Shown here: positions 22,678 to 34,423 of the stretch, one piece after another
Position numbering within the stretch: position 1 is the first letter of the stretch
Layout of the letters: each line of letters starts with the position of its first letter
From: Phytoseiulus persimilis
Lineage: Eukaryota > Arthropoda > Arachnida > Mesostigmata > Phytoseiidae
Length of the DNA: 64,000 bases
Assembly: GCA_037576195.1 (NCBI GenBank)
Contig: CM075104.1
Coordinates: 10,866,211 to 10,930,210, forward strand
Direction: 5' to 3'
Notes under the pieces: generated by a model
The model's database searches: none
Told to the model about the DNA's origin: nothing
The model's input: the letters and a program-made list of their open reading frames with translations, nothing else
Program-made: the position numbers and the translations under genes

Positions 22678-23392
22678 ATGGAAATGCCTAGTGCATCGGG
22701 CACATCTTCGACCTCGGAAGAAGATGATCTCACTATTCCGAGAGCTGCCATGAATAAAATGCTGAAGGAACTCTTGCCCAACGTCCGTATCGCGAACGAG
22801 AGTCGGGAGCTTGTGTTAATGTGCTGTACTGAGTTCATCCACCACATCGCTACTCAAGCGAACACAGTTTGCAATCAGAACCAGAAGAAAACGATAAATG
22901 CAGACCACATTCTGACCGGTGAGTTCGTTCAGCAGAGCTAGGCTCATCCCGATCCACGTTTTCTGAGGGTTTTTATTCCTCTCATTCACCTTACAACGCT
23001 CAAGTGAACTTTGACCTGTCTCGTTTCGACAGCGTTGGACCAACTGGGGTTCAGTGAATACCGCGAAGATGCGCAGAGAGTCTTCGCAGATTGTAAGGAA
23101 GTTGCTGCGAAGCGGCGGAAGCAAAGTACAAGACTTGAGCACCTCGGGGTTCCGGAAGAAGAACTACTACGGCAGCAGCAGGAATTGTTTGCCAGAGTGC
23201 GTACCGTCCATTCCTTTTGCGCCTCTCTCTCTCTCTCTCCATCAGAATGAGATCACGATATCCAATCAGAACTTTGTGTTCCAGGCGCGACAGGAGCAAG
23301 CTGAACAAGCTCAACAAGACTGGGTCCACATGCAACAGGCTGCAGTAGCGGCTCTGCCAGCGGTGAACGATAGTGATGACGATGAATATTAA
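22678..23392 (+). CDS. Dr1: Dr1 / negative cofactor 2 beta (NC2-beta)
   Basis: Nuclear histone-fold subunit of NC2, which binds TBP on DNA and blocks TFIIA/TFIIB entry; its partner is DRAP1 (NC2-alpha). Three exons, 22678-22918, 23033-23196 and 23285-23392, give 170 residues (human 176). The histone fold begins DDLTIPRAAMNKMLKELLPN and carries CCTEFIHHIATQANTVCN and KKTINADHILTAL across the first intron (phase 1). The NC2-beta signature RLEHLGVPEEELLRQQQELF follows, then a Gln-rich repressor tail (ARQEQAEQAQQDWVHMQQAA) and a short acidic end, DSDDDEY. The start ATG follows no in-frame ATG upstream; a second ATG lies two codons later. The acidic C-terminus is shorter than in vertebrates. Introns are 114 and 88 bp. 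Confidence 0.96.
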
Positions 23393-25640
23393 GTCGCCAA
23401 AATGTTACCTGTACTTCATCGTGTTTGTACGTATATTTCGTGCATTCCTGTGGGCTGGTGCAGTAAAGTGGAACGCATTTTGCACTAGATCCGTTCATGG
23501 AGTCTTCTCGCTCATGATTCCAGCGTAGATCAAGTATCATCGGGAGAATTGTCGAGAGTCTCGGACTTCGAGGTCTGATTGGAAGAAGATTAGAGCTTTT
23601 TGATTCGATAGTTTGATATCCGTGATAGGGAGGGAGAAGCTGGCTGCATCCTTGCTCCAGTTCCCTCAAACACATCAGCCGATGATTCTGAAACCACTGT
23701 GGCCTCCCGTCCGTTGTTGGTGGAACATCGGGGAGGATAATGCGGAGATAATGCTCAAGGGAGCCACGGCAACTCGCCCTTGCACAATTCGGACGGAACA
23801 AGCTCAACCATCTCGTCACACATTCAATGTGAATCAAAAGTTCATCATTGAATGTGCGTCGGAGGGCATTATGAGCTGTTTATCAGCATTCCTTTTGATG
23901 TCGGAATTCCTGCATTGTCTTGACGCCATTTTCCAGGGAAGTTCCCAGAGAGCTCTCTAGGGTTCGCCATCATTTTCGTGTTCCCTGATCCGTGACCACA
24001 CCGCTGCCCCCCCCCTCCCCCCACAGAACTCGCAAGCAACACTCCAGGAGGTGGAGAGGTACAACGGCGCCTCTACGCCTCATTTCAGCAACTGCTCCCT
24101 TCGTTTCCGCCTGAAGGCCTGTTTTTCTGTCATGATGCAGCCCACGTTCCTGGTGCGCCATTCCACTGCGTCGTTCCGACCGATTCCGGCTTACCACGGG
24201 CCTGGATCCCGTTCCGCTCCTCGTTGAAAACTGAACCAGTCGTAACTGGATGGGAGATCGCCGGTCATTGAGACAAAAACGAAAGAGATTGAAGGTTGGC
24301 GAAGTCATGCGAATGCTACTGGTTAGCATCAGAGCCCCTGAAGTCAGCTGACAGACGGCCTCCGATGCTTGCTCCCTCTATTTGGAGCAATTCTTCCAGA
24401 AACACATGGTTCAAAAGTGGATCCATCGAAACCTCCGGAATCCGCTTTTTTCATCACGATTTCATGTCCGCCTGAGGCAATCTGTCGCTGTGAGACCCCC
24501 TCAGCTGTCTCGTAATTTTGAAGTTGCCCGTCTCGTCACTTTCGCAGAGGAGGTGCACAATCCGCAAAAGACACTGGATGGTCTTTGTCACCGACTTGAC
24601 TGAACTGACTCCGAGCCTCTTCGCCCGAGATGATTTTTCGTGTTGGCTGATAAATATGGGAGTTCTTGTTGGAAACGTTTCTCGACTCGCTTCGCAGGGT
24701 ACTCTTCGAGATTATTAGTGCTCCATATTTTCGATATAAACGTCACGAACCTACTGAGTTGAGCGGCAGAAACTGTTGACAAACAGCGAAAGACTCCAGC
24801 AGGTGATCTTGCTCCCGATTCACGAGAGAAAGTGAATTCGATCCGCGTGACTCACTGGTCGGGGGCACCACGGATTAACGGAGCCCTCTCGGACCATTCT
24901 CCAGTTTGATTAAACCTGAACAAAACTTTCTTCCCGCCGAATGATCTGATACAAATACACACGATCGCAATGTATCCCATCCCTCCAGCCGCGTTTGAAA
25001 ATCCGGGATGGCATTCCTCGTCGAGTATGCTCGAGAAGAAATGTTATTGCAATGCCCGAGTGACCTCGCGGATAATAACCGCAGGATTGCGACGGCTCGT
25101 CGAGAAATCGCGCTCATGTCTGTAGTTCCCGAATTGGGAGTATGCTCCTCGGAGAGTCATAGTTTTTCCCGATGGAGAATCAGTAAAGCAGTGGGGCCAC
25201 TGTGTTGGCGATCCCCTCGTTGACGTGAAATCCCTCCGGTATGCACGCGACGTAATTGAATCAGCTGCGGGGCCCCTTCTTCGGGTGCCTTGAAACGAAA
25301 GAAAAAGCGAAATTCTCCGACGAGCAGCCGAGCGAACAACACTTGTACATTCTCGAATTATCGCTAATAGCTGCCGATGTTCGGAGACGGTACTTTCCGC
25401 AAGCCAGTCGATAAATTCCGAGCCGAAAGCGCGGAAGGGTTCCGGAAACGTCAGTTATCGACTCGGATACCTGCCGTGAACAGAAAGCGAGCGACTCCGT
25501 TGGAGAATTTTCGGACCGAGTTCTCGAAGATCCCGCTTGTGTACAATGTTCTCGCATGAGTTTTCGGCGTTCAGCGGACTCAATGAATAGTGCATCGACA
25601 TGAGTCTTCTTGTTGTGAACTTCTCTCCCACCCTCACCGC
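23393..25640. other. No recognisable gene
   Basis: 3' flank of Dr1, then 2 kb of short unassigned frames. An AGTAAA variant poly(A) signal is possible at about 23462. A broken C-run lies at 24007-24022. Confidence 0.4.
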
Positions 25641-25648
25641 TCCAACAA

Positions 25649-25757
25649 GTGACTGAGCGAGCGAGCGAACGAGCCGCGGCGGCGGCAGCGGCGAGGATAG
25701 GAGCTGCTGAGCAAGATGGCGGCGCGGCGTATGTTCTTCTTCTTCTGATCATCTCCG
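25649..25757 (+). promoter_or_regulatory. Possible TSS/5' UTR exon with YY1/Pho-like motif
   Basis: A GC-rich stretch of GAGC and GGC units leads into CAAGATGGCGGC (25712-25723), a perfect YY1/Pleiohomeotic-type site of the kind found at transcription starts. The ATG within it opens only a 10-codon frame. A strong donor (GTAAGA) starts at 25757. This fits a non-coding first exon on the plus strand, perhaps of the stardust gene. There is no direct evidence linking them. Confidence 0.35.
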
Positions 25758-26324
25758 TAAGACAGAGATACGGCGACACATCAATATCGAGTCGTATTGA
25801 CAAATTCCAATCGTGCGTCTTAAGCGCAGTGGATCAGTGTCTGCCGTCGAAGATCCACAATGCTGGTGTTATCTCCCCGTGTGGACTTGTGAACTCACCG
25901 TGTCAGGTGCTTTCTGCCAGAACCGATTCCACCGACTCGATCCAGAAAAAAAAACGCAGTGAGAATCCGTCGTACCGGAACAGGCCAGACACGATGTTGG
26001 ACTTCTATCAGTGAGCTGAGCTGGATAGGGGCTGAAGTAAGACTCGGATGTTACTTACGTTTCTCCTCACTGGTGGTGGAACTCACAAACAACAGGTAGT
26101 GGATTCTGCCCAGCTCACGACACGAGAACATCGGAACCAGCGATGTGTCTGGAGAGCATGCTCGATGGAGATCGGTGGTGTTCATTCACCAATTAACCTG
26201 TTATGCGCATGCGTTAACAAGAGCATGAGCTGGGTATGATGTTCATAGAATTTGGAGCGAGCTCCCCCAAGATCCGGTGAAGAGTGCATGTGGCACCGCG
26301 ACAAGGTACAACAACAGCGTCAAC

Positions 26325-26664
26325 ATGAGCAGCGGCATGACGGTCGCCAACGGGGTGGCGATGAACGCGAAATTCTCACAGTACGAAAAGACTCCGCTCA
26401 GCTTTGGCCAGACCTCGGCCGGGGAGTTCTCCAGGTGACCGTCGAGGCTGAATACATCCTCACACGATGCTCCGAATCTTCGCTATCGGTTGGTAAATGG
26501 CATCGGATGCGGCCAAATCTTACGTAGCAAGCCTGTCAGATCTCGATAGTCGGCGTTTACGGAATTTCGGAAGCATGCATTCGGATTCCGTGGATCCGAA
26601 AAGCCACCAGCAACGGATCCGGCAGCAATCGCTCTTCTCACAGAGCTTTCCGAATAGATTTCTT
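26325..26664 (+). CDS. Putative two-exon coding segment, possible alternative N-terminus of stardust
   Basis: Exon 26325-26434 (from an ATG; the frame is open back to 26229) ends at AG/GTGACC in phase 2. An acceptor before 26550 restores phase, and exon 26550-26664 ends at CTT/GTGAGT in phase 0. Together they read 75 codons, starting MSSGMTVANGVAMNAKFSQY and ending FSQSFPNRFL: Ser/Gln-rich and probably disordered. I do not recognise the sequence. The phase-0 end can join the stardust exon at 28335, which the regular first coding exon (ending 28020) also joins in phase 0. The two could therefore be alternative 5' ends. The second acceptor (GATAG) is weak, and chance is not excluded. Confidence 0.35.
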
Positions 26665-27408
26665 GTGAGTTTACCTCTGAAGAGCTCCGGCTGAGCGAGC
26701 GTTCCTGGAGATTTTCTGATCGTTTGGCAGCTTTCGGCCTCGGTGATTCTCCTGGGCTTCTAAGCATTTGTGTCGTTCAGACGTGATAAGTTCAGACTGT
26801 CGTGACGTGAGAAAGAAGTTCGGCAGATCAAACAAAAACATTTTCACCAGTTTGCGGTTGTTTGTGCGCGTTCGCCGTTTTCGTGAACCGAGGAACTGGT
26901 TGAAGTAGACGTGGGGAACCTCGACGACGATTACTAGGAGTCACGGAAAGACGCGCTCTCTGCGCTAAAAAGTCTGAGTGTGGATCTGACCCAAAGATAG
27001 CTCGTGCACAACACAGTGCTAACGGTAGTAGCTTGTCATTAAACGGCTTGATTCACCTTGAGGTTTCTCTTGAAGACTTTCTCCTCCGACGCAGCGATGC
27101 AGAACAACAGTGGGCGGTTGTGAAGATGTTCATCCAGCTCGCGTTACGTAAAAGCATTAGTTTCAAGGTTCAAATCGGAATCCGATGGAGGCACGAATGC
27201 CTATTGAGCTTGTGACCTTCAATCACCGAATCCTTCATTGTTCAAAGTTTTGGTCGATTCATCACAGCTATGGACTTGCTGACGCGCAGTTGTTTCCGGC
27301 TCGTGAAATTCGTCAGGGGGGAAACTTGACATTTGGCGCTGTATGAGAGAAGAGATACGAGAAGAGAGAAAAATATTTTTAGGAAATCCGTCGTCAAAAG
27401 CTTCACTT

Positions 27409-27411
<3 letters not shown>

Positions 27412-27496
<85 letters not shown>
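27412..27496. repeat. (CT)n microsatellite, 85 bp
   Basis: Uninterrupted CT dinucleotides on the plus strand, GA on the minus. It lies 417 bp before the stardust start codon used here, probably within a 5' intron or UTR. A shorter (CT) run lies near 23225 in a Dr1 intron. Confidence 0.95.
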
Positions 27497-27499
<3 letters not shown>

Positions 27500-27912
27500 A
27501 ATCGCTCCAGTGCGCAAGCTCATGCACTGAGCTGGGGCTCCACAGACATTACTGAGATATCAAAGTTCAGAACTGAAGACGCACTTCTAGAGTGCGCGAA
27601 TCCAGCCATGGATAATATGTTGACTCAGAGAGCTGTTGAGACGTGATTCTTTAGCGCGAGAGTCGTCGCTGAGACCGCCCAGTCGTTTCAAGTCGCGGAA
27701 TGGCATTGGGGACATGAAGAGTTTCGTGAGCAGAAAGTCGATCTTGTCACTGCTTTCCGACGACCCGGTCGAGTGTTATTGAGGATTTTATGAAACGACT
27801 CGGTGCCCGCACACGTCAAGTGGATACGAGTGCATGGTGTTCCATTTGGCGTTCGAAGTACGTGAGCTCGTAGAGAGACCCATAACAAATCACCTCACCT
27901 CCCTCAGAGCCA

Positions 27913-30900
27913 ATGCTCGTGGAAGGAATGTCTTCAATACCTCCGTCGTTGTCGACTGTGACCATCAATGGCAATTACCTACAATCCAACAACGCCGCCT
28001 CCGCACTTGCGAAGCCCAACGTAAGTATTTTGTTCTTCTCGTAACACGTCGTTAATCAAAACAGCACGAACAAAGAGCTCTTACATCAAACGCCTCAAGA
28101 GTCATAAACCGAGACTGTCGACCTCTTCCACGCAAAATCGAACGAAACAATCAACTAGGGAGCTAAACGTCTCGAACGAGTTCAGTCCTCTGTCGATGAT
28201 GCTCTGCGACTGCTGGAAGTTGGTGACAGCAGTCAGAATTTTCGAAGAATTTTTCCGGGCGGGGGAACGAACAGTTACGTTGGTCTGATATCTCAATCCG
28301 AGGAATGCCTGGTGAAGTTCTCACGTTCTTGCAGCTTGTCACTGTTGTCAAGGTTGGCAGTCCTCCAGCTTGGGGAGAGGATGCGCGGTCGTTGACGTCG
28401 TTCCAGACTTTTCCTCGCTCCCACTCGCGTACGACTTCCACCTCTGAACCTATTCCGGACCTGAACTTGAACCCGCTGTCCGCCGAGACGCCGACTCGGG
28501 ATGCGTTCGCCATTCTGACCGTGATGATACCGCTGGCCAACGGCGATCGACGTTTCGGCTTCAGTGTCATAGGGGGAGTGGACGAGCGCTTCGCTCCGAA
28601 AATCGAGGCAATCAACGCAGGTTTGTCACTCCGTCTCCCCGTCAGCCGGGGTTCCCCAGAGAATCAGACCTGAATCCCATCTGTGTGCAGGGTGTAGAAG
28701 AATGTTGCTGATTGATTCCAGGATCACCCGCGGACCGCGCGAACATCGAAGTTGGCGATGAAATCCTCGAAGTCAACGGCCGGTCCATCGAGCAGTGTAC
28801 ACACACAGAGGTCATTTCGCACATCCACCAGTGTATCCGATCCAGATGCATCTGTCTGAAACTGCGTAGAACGAAATCCAAGGAGCATCGGCCCAGCAGT
28901 CAGCTTGGAACGAGCAGTACTTCAAACGGCAACTATCTTCCAGCGCCGTTATTATTGCCCGGCAGCCCCACCCTCAAAGAAAACGGAACTGGGGTGAGCA
29001 GATGCGTGACTGACTAAAACCGCAGAACTTGAACGCGCGATTCAGCGTATTGTTGGGATCACGCATCACTACGCGAAAGCAGCCACTTTCGCTTGGAGCG
29101 TTGTTTTAGACGGGACCGAGTTCTCGAATCACGTTTGAGCTCCTCTGATGCGTTTGCGATCCCAAACAAGAGAGCAGATCCGAAACGACGCTGAAAAATA
29201 GCTCTGGAGTTTCATCTCAGAAGTTTACTGCTTTTCTGGACATATTGCCCTCCATTCCGACCGAGGGTGATTTTTATTGAAAAGAATGTGTGATACGCGG
29301 GTCGGAGCGATCGCCGATTCTATACCTGGACGAGAGTGGAATGGTTTACGTAACTGAGAAATTGCGGCATCGAATTCCCGACAATGATCCACGTTGCTGT
29401 TCGAAGGCTCATTCAGTCGGGCTACGCGGCTTAGCTGTAGCCTGCTCTCACTCGCAGCGTTGGTCAGCGTGTACAGCTTGGAGAGAGAGACCAAAAGACT
29501 TGCCAATGTGTGCTGATTCGGTCACTGGAACTAGACTTTCGAGGGAGTCAATCTCGCACTGGCAAGCGTTCGACAGCCTGCCTGACCGCCCTCTCTGTCA
29601 GATGGACGAACCTCGTCGAGTCGTGGTCAAGCTTTGGCTCCGGCCTCGGGTATTTTTGCTCGGAGTTATCCTCCCCGGCTCACTAGCTCGTGAAAACTCA
29701 GCTGGATAATTAATTTGTTTACAGGTGTTTGACGATCCTATACCGAATGTGGTGGATGCCCCTCCTCCGCTGGGTTTCGCCTCGGATGACCCGCCGATGC
29801 TCATAAATCAGCCGTCCACACAGCCATTACAACCGAGAGCCCACTCTCTACTCAGCGGCAGTGTTGTTCAACACAACATCCAGCACAGCATCGATGACAA
29901 CTCCGCAGTTCCTCTGACACCGCTTCCAAACCCCGAGATTTCCGCGAATGCCCCGAGTCCGCCCGCGAACTTGAGCAACGGGAGCGCTCACACAAAACCT
30001 GGCAAGTACCATCAGACGAGTTCCCTGCTCCGCCGAGATGGCGATCCGAGCTCGGGTGAAGCGAAACTGATTGTCCCCGATCCTTGCAGTTCCTCCGCCG
30101 TTGGCGATCCCCGTCCCTTCTCCCCGGAGAGCTTCGGAGAAACTCCTGAACCGACCGATGCCGAGCAAGATCGAAGTTCCTCAGTCTCCCCTGTTCAATA
30201 ATGTCAGCTTAGAGCAGCTTCCTCGTTCACCCCTCGCGAGCACGTTTTCCTCACCACCCCAGTCACCGCTGTTCAAGGACGCGCCAATCGGCGCCCAATT
30301 GGTGCCTCTGAGTCTACCACCCCGACCAACTCTCGAACTCCAATCGGGAACACACCGCGAAATGGCCGTTGATGTTCCAGACGCGTTCATTCCCATGGCG
30401 AAGCAGGCCCCGCGGTGAGTAATTCCAACCACTCGTTCCCCATCTTCGACAAAACAGCTGATTCCGATCCGCTCGTCAGTCAGTCTGTCGGTCGCTCCCA
30501 CCAATCGAGATGTTCGCATTCTCACGACAGGTACCCGCCCATGAAACCGTCGAATGACACCCTGTCGAGGAACACCGAAGTTCCAAAAATCGACAAAACT
30601 CGAGTTTTACGCAACGGGAGTTCCGGTCAGACGCCCCAAGAACAGCAAATGGAGATGTTCTTGAGATCTTCCATACGACAATCGAAAAAACTCCGAGAAT
30701 TGGAGAAGAGTCCGGCGCCGGTCCAATCGAAGGGCGTCGTGAATAACGCATTCGAGCCGGAGCAAAGCCCCACGATTCATCCTCCGATCGAGCTCCAACC
30801 AACGGTCGATGTCACCAAGTTGTACGATGTCAGCGCGTTGCAAACGGCTCTGAGTCGAGTCATCGACTACGTCGGCAACGACGGGGGCGCTTTCGACGAA

Positions 30901-33148
30901 AGTCTGGATCTGGAAAAAGTCATGCAGCTGCTCGATGCCGAAGAGTTTCAGAGCTGCCTCGCAATCACGAACATAATCAAACAAATCCTGTGCTCCCAAG
31001 CGGCTCCGTCCGCGCCGATTCGCAGTGACGCGAAGGAACTGTGCGCAGAGATTTCCCAGAGCCCGATCGTTCAAGATTCGGCTGTAGGTCAAGAATTACT
31101 GGCGATTCTGAACGACGCTAACATTAGTCAACTACTCGAGTGCCATGACCGCATATCAAAAGTATTCGGAGCTCCGAAAGGAGCACCCACCAGCTCGGTT
31201 CCAGCCTCGGAAACGCCGACGGTACGTGCAATCGCTTACCTCTGAAGATTCCGAGATGCTCCCCCCGAGAACTAACTTCACGAGCGGTCCAGGCGCTCGG
31301 TGTGCGAAAAAGCTCCATGTTAATCTCGGACCCATGTCGAACTTCCAGGTCCCCAGAGGTGCGACGAATCCCCCTCAGAATCGCCGCATAGTTATTCCCC
31401 CACCGGAGCTGGGAAACTTTCTGGATGAAGGAGAGAACGCGAGGATCATCCAGATTGACAAAACTTCAGACCCGCTCGGGGCAACAGTTCGTAACGAGGG
31501 CGAATCCATTATTGTTGGGCGCATAGTCAAAGGAGGAGCGGCTGAAAAATCCGGATTGCTCCATGAAGGCGATGAAATCGTCGCCGTGAACGGAGTGGAA
31601 ATGAGGGGCAAGACGGTGGCGCAAGTCAGCGATGAACTGGCTAACATGCACGGCAAGCTCACCTTCGTCATCATACCGAGCGACAGATACTCGGCGCCCG
31701 AAGTACAACCCCAGACGCCCGTCATGCACATCAAGGTAAGACGATCTCCCAAGCTTTCTGGTTGGCCATGTTGTCTCCGGGAGGAGACGAATCTGGCGCA
31801 CATCGAACAAAGAGTGAATCGTTGCAGGCTCACTTCGATTACGACCCCGAAGACGATATGTACATTCCCTGCCGCGAGCTCGGGATCGGCTTCCAGAAAG
31901 GCGACATTCTTCACGTGATCAGTATGGACGACCCCAATTGGTGGCAGGCTTACAAAGATGGCGAGGACGAGACAACGTTAGCAGGTCTGATCCCGTCGAA
32001 GAGCTTCCAACTGCGACGGGAGGCCATCCGCCTGCAGCTGATGAATCACGGAGAGGGAGAGCGGGGCGGAAGTCAGCGTGGAAAACGGCTCCTGTGCGCG
32101 CCCGCCGTCGCCAAAAAGTCTCAGAGCATGAAGTCCTCGCGGAAGAACTCGAAGGGGAAAATGTATAACTCCGCGACCCAAGTGACTCAGGACGAAGAGC
32201 CGCTCCTCTATGAAGAGGTTGGTCTGTACTATCCGAGAGCCAACAAGAAACGGCCCGTTGTGCTCATCGGTCCCAGCAACATTGGGAAGCATGAGCTACG
32301 AGAGCGGCTCATGGAGGACGCCGCGAGATTCGCTGCTGCCATACCTCGTGAGTCCCCCCCCCCCCCTCCTTTCCACAATCGTGGATTCGATTCTCGCTGT
32401 ATACGGTCAGCTCAACGCGCTCCTCAGAGGTGGTCTCATGGCAGCGAATAATATTTCCAGACACTTCGAGACCCCGGAAAGACAGTGAAGCGGACGGAGC
32501 CGACTACCATTTCATCAGCCGTGCCCAGTTCGAGAACGACATTCTGAATGGTCGTTTTGTCGAGCACGGCGAGTACGAGAAGAACTATTACGGAACAAGC
32601 TTGCAGGCTATTCGAGCCATCGTGCATTCTGGACAGATTTGCGTCCTGAATCTTCACCCCGAATCTCTGAAGGTATAGCGGCTTCTATAACGAGGCGCAG
32701 AGCGATGATCCGCGAAAAATGTGCGATGCGGGATGTTTCCTCGTTGAACTGATGCACTTCAATTCGATTTCTCTCACAGATCTTGAAAAGGTCAGATCTT
32801 AAGCCCTACGTCATATTCATCGCTCCACCTTCTCTGGAGAAACTGAGACAGAACAGAGTCAAGGTGGGAGCGAGTGTGAAAACCGAAGAGCTTAAAGAAA
32901 TCATCGAGAAAGCAAGAGACATCGAAGAGAAGTAAGTCACTGAAGTTATTGCTTGGAGGCTGTGGGGAAGCTGCACAGAACTCGCGAATTTTTATGGATT
33001 ATCTCGGACTTTCAGCTACGGCGCCTATTTCGACAGTGTTATCATCAATCACGACCAAGAACGGGCCTACCGAGAACTTCTGAAGGAAATCGCTTTCATC
33101 GAAAGAGAGCCTCAATGGGTTCCTAAGCATTGGTTGGACTACGAATGA
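27913..33148 (+). CDS. sdt: Stardust / PALS1 (MPP5) MAGUK scaffold, with an extra N-terminal PDZ domain
   Basis: Apical polarity scaffold that binds Crumbs, PATJ and Par6. Eleven coding exons: 27913-28020, 28335-28620, 28722-28993, 29725-30001, 30090-30414, 30531-31221, 31349-31735, 31828-32347, 32461-32672, 32780-32931 and 33016-33148. Total 1,120 residues. Order: PDZ at about 94-181 (RFGFSVIGG); Pro-rich linker; ECR1 (HREMAVDVP, 403-411) and ECR2 (about 456-481), the Par6-binding motifs; L27 pair (about 520-635); canonical PDZ (about 684-765, [20 protein letters not shown]); SH3 (from 783, [10 protein letters not shown] and [17 protein letters not shown]); guanylate kinase-like domain to the end ([25 protein letters not shown]). 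The end is [10 protein letters not shown]. Intron 4 is GC-AG. The part from ECR1 onward is certain. The link to the first PDZ rests on phase only. The exon starting 27908 may have coding sequence upstream. Confidence 0.9.
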
Positions 33149-33429
33149 CCACACCTCGGAACGACCCCATTCGACGACCGTTGTGATTGAATTATTCGCG
33201 AGATATGTGCCATCTTTTCTACTTGCAATGCCAAGGAAACTACGAGCATAATCAAGTCAAAAGACCCTGAAACGCTATATTGTCTTCTATAAGACTGTGT
33301 ATGTACAATGTCTACCCTGTGCCTTAACCTGACTAGACAGAACATTGCAATAGAATCTGCTAGCTCTCGGCTGTATTAGCGAACAGTAGTTGAAATGTAT
33401 TACCTTCATGACATTGCATATCGGAACGG

Positions 33430-33435
33430 AATAAA
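33430..33435 (+). promoter_or_regulatory. Candidate poly(A) signal for stardust
   Basis: AATAAA on the plus strand, 282 bp after the stardust stop codon. Confidence 0.6.
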
Positions 33436-33531
33436 ACGAGATTTTGAAACCAGGAGAGCCACCACCGTCTCTTGGGGGATATAGTCGGGCCCGTCGCTCG
33501 GACCGATTCAGATTTGAAATCATTCGATACC

Positions 33532-34071
33532 TCATCTGCACTTGTGTTCCATTCCGTTCTGGGATTGATTCATTTTACTTTTATATTCAGCATCTCTTTG
33601 CTTCCATTGCCTTAGGATCTGCTCCGTCCTACTGAGGTCCTCCACTTCGGAGAGCGATGCTCCTCCAAGCAACCGCTGTTCCTTATTACACATCTGTTGA
33701 GCCGGGATGTAGTCCTCGTCGCTCCGAGCACCCCAGCTGAGAGTGTTCCCTCTGCCGCATTGTAGAATAATGACGTAATTGTCCGGGGTCACAACGACAG
33801 CTCCTTTTCGGACTCAAAAGTGCCATTCTTCAATGATAGGGAATCGCGGGAGGTGAGTCTCATCGGCTCGCCAGGGCAGAACTTCTGAGCGTAGAGTCGA
33901 AATCACTGGTCGCAAGGAGCGAGCAGGTCGGCAGGAACCAGCCTGTAACGTGAGAGGGGGAGGGACGTGGATGTTGGCTCTCCTCGAGAAGTGTTGGAGG
34001 AACTGGATTCCGACCCTCCATTGAGTAGGAGCCTTGTGAGAGTTCGAGACCGTATATTCGAGAGCTGTCAA
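33532..34071 (-). other. Long open frame interrupted by a single in-frame TGA
   Basis: On the minus strand, between the convergent stardust end and TFAM, one frame is open from 34071 to 33532 except for one TGA at 33816-33814. The second half looks protein-like: GAVVVTPDNYVIILQCGRGN, then an acidic, helical, charged C-terminus ending GMEHKCR. No family recognised. Options are an unrecognised gene with an intron over the TGA (a good acceptor precedes 33942), a pseudogene, UGA recoding, or chance. No clear ATG start is visible. Confidence 0.25.
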
Positions 34072-34423
34072 TCAATTTCCTTTGAATTCATGGAGTGTGG
34101 GTGATCGACAAGGAATCCCGTTCGCGCAACGCGCCTTACGGGTCGACCATCGTTAGTTCACGGCATACGGCGGCAAAGTCACGAACGTGGTCCTCTTTCG
34201 ATCAATTCACTCAGTTCTTGGCGCGCCCGCATTCAGCGCCGCCTGTAAACAAAAGGACGGAGAAACGTCTGCTAGCCGTTCCGAGAAGAATAAACTTCTA
34301 GTGGGCAGCGTTTATCGCAAATTCAGAGTTTGAATTGCGTTTACACGCGAAATTTTCGAGCTGCACTTCTTAGTGCTCTCCGATTCCGCTCACCATTTCT
34401 GTCTGAGGAGCCGTAGAGTTACG

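Noticed and set aside
27219..27646. Open frames made of alternating Glu-Arg or Ser-Leu
   Set aside because: Translation of the (CT)n microsatellite, not a gene.
30056..30089. 34-bp GT-AG intron in stardust
   Set aside because: Keeps phase but is too short for normal splicing; the 88-bp GC-AG intron starting at 30002 has a better donor context.
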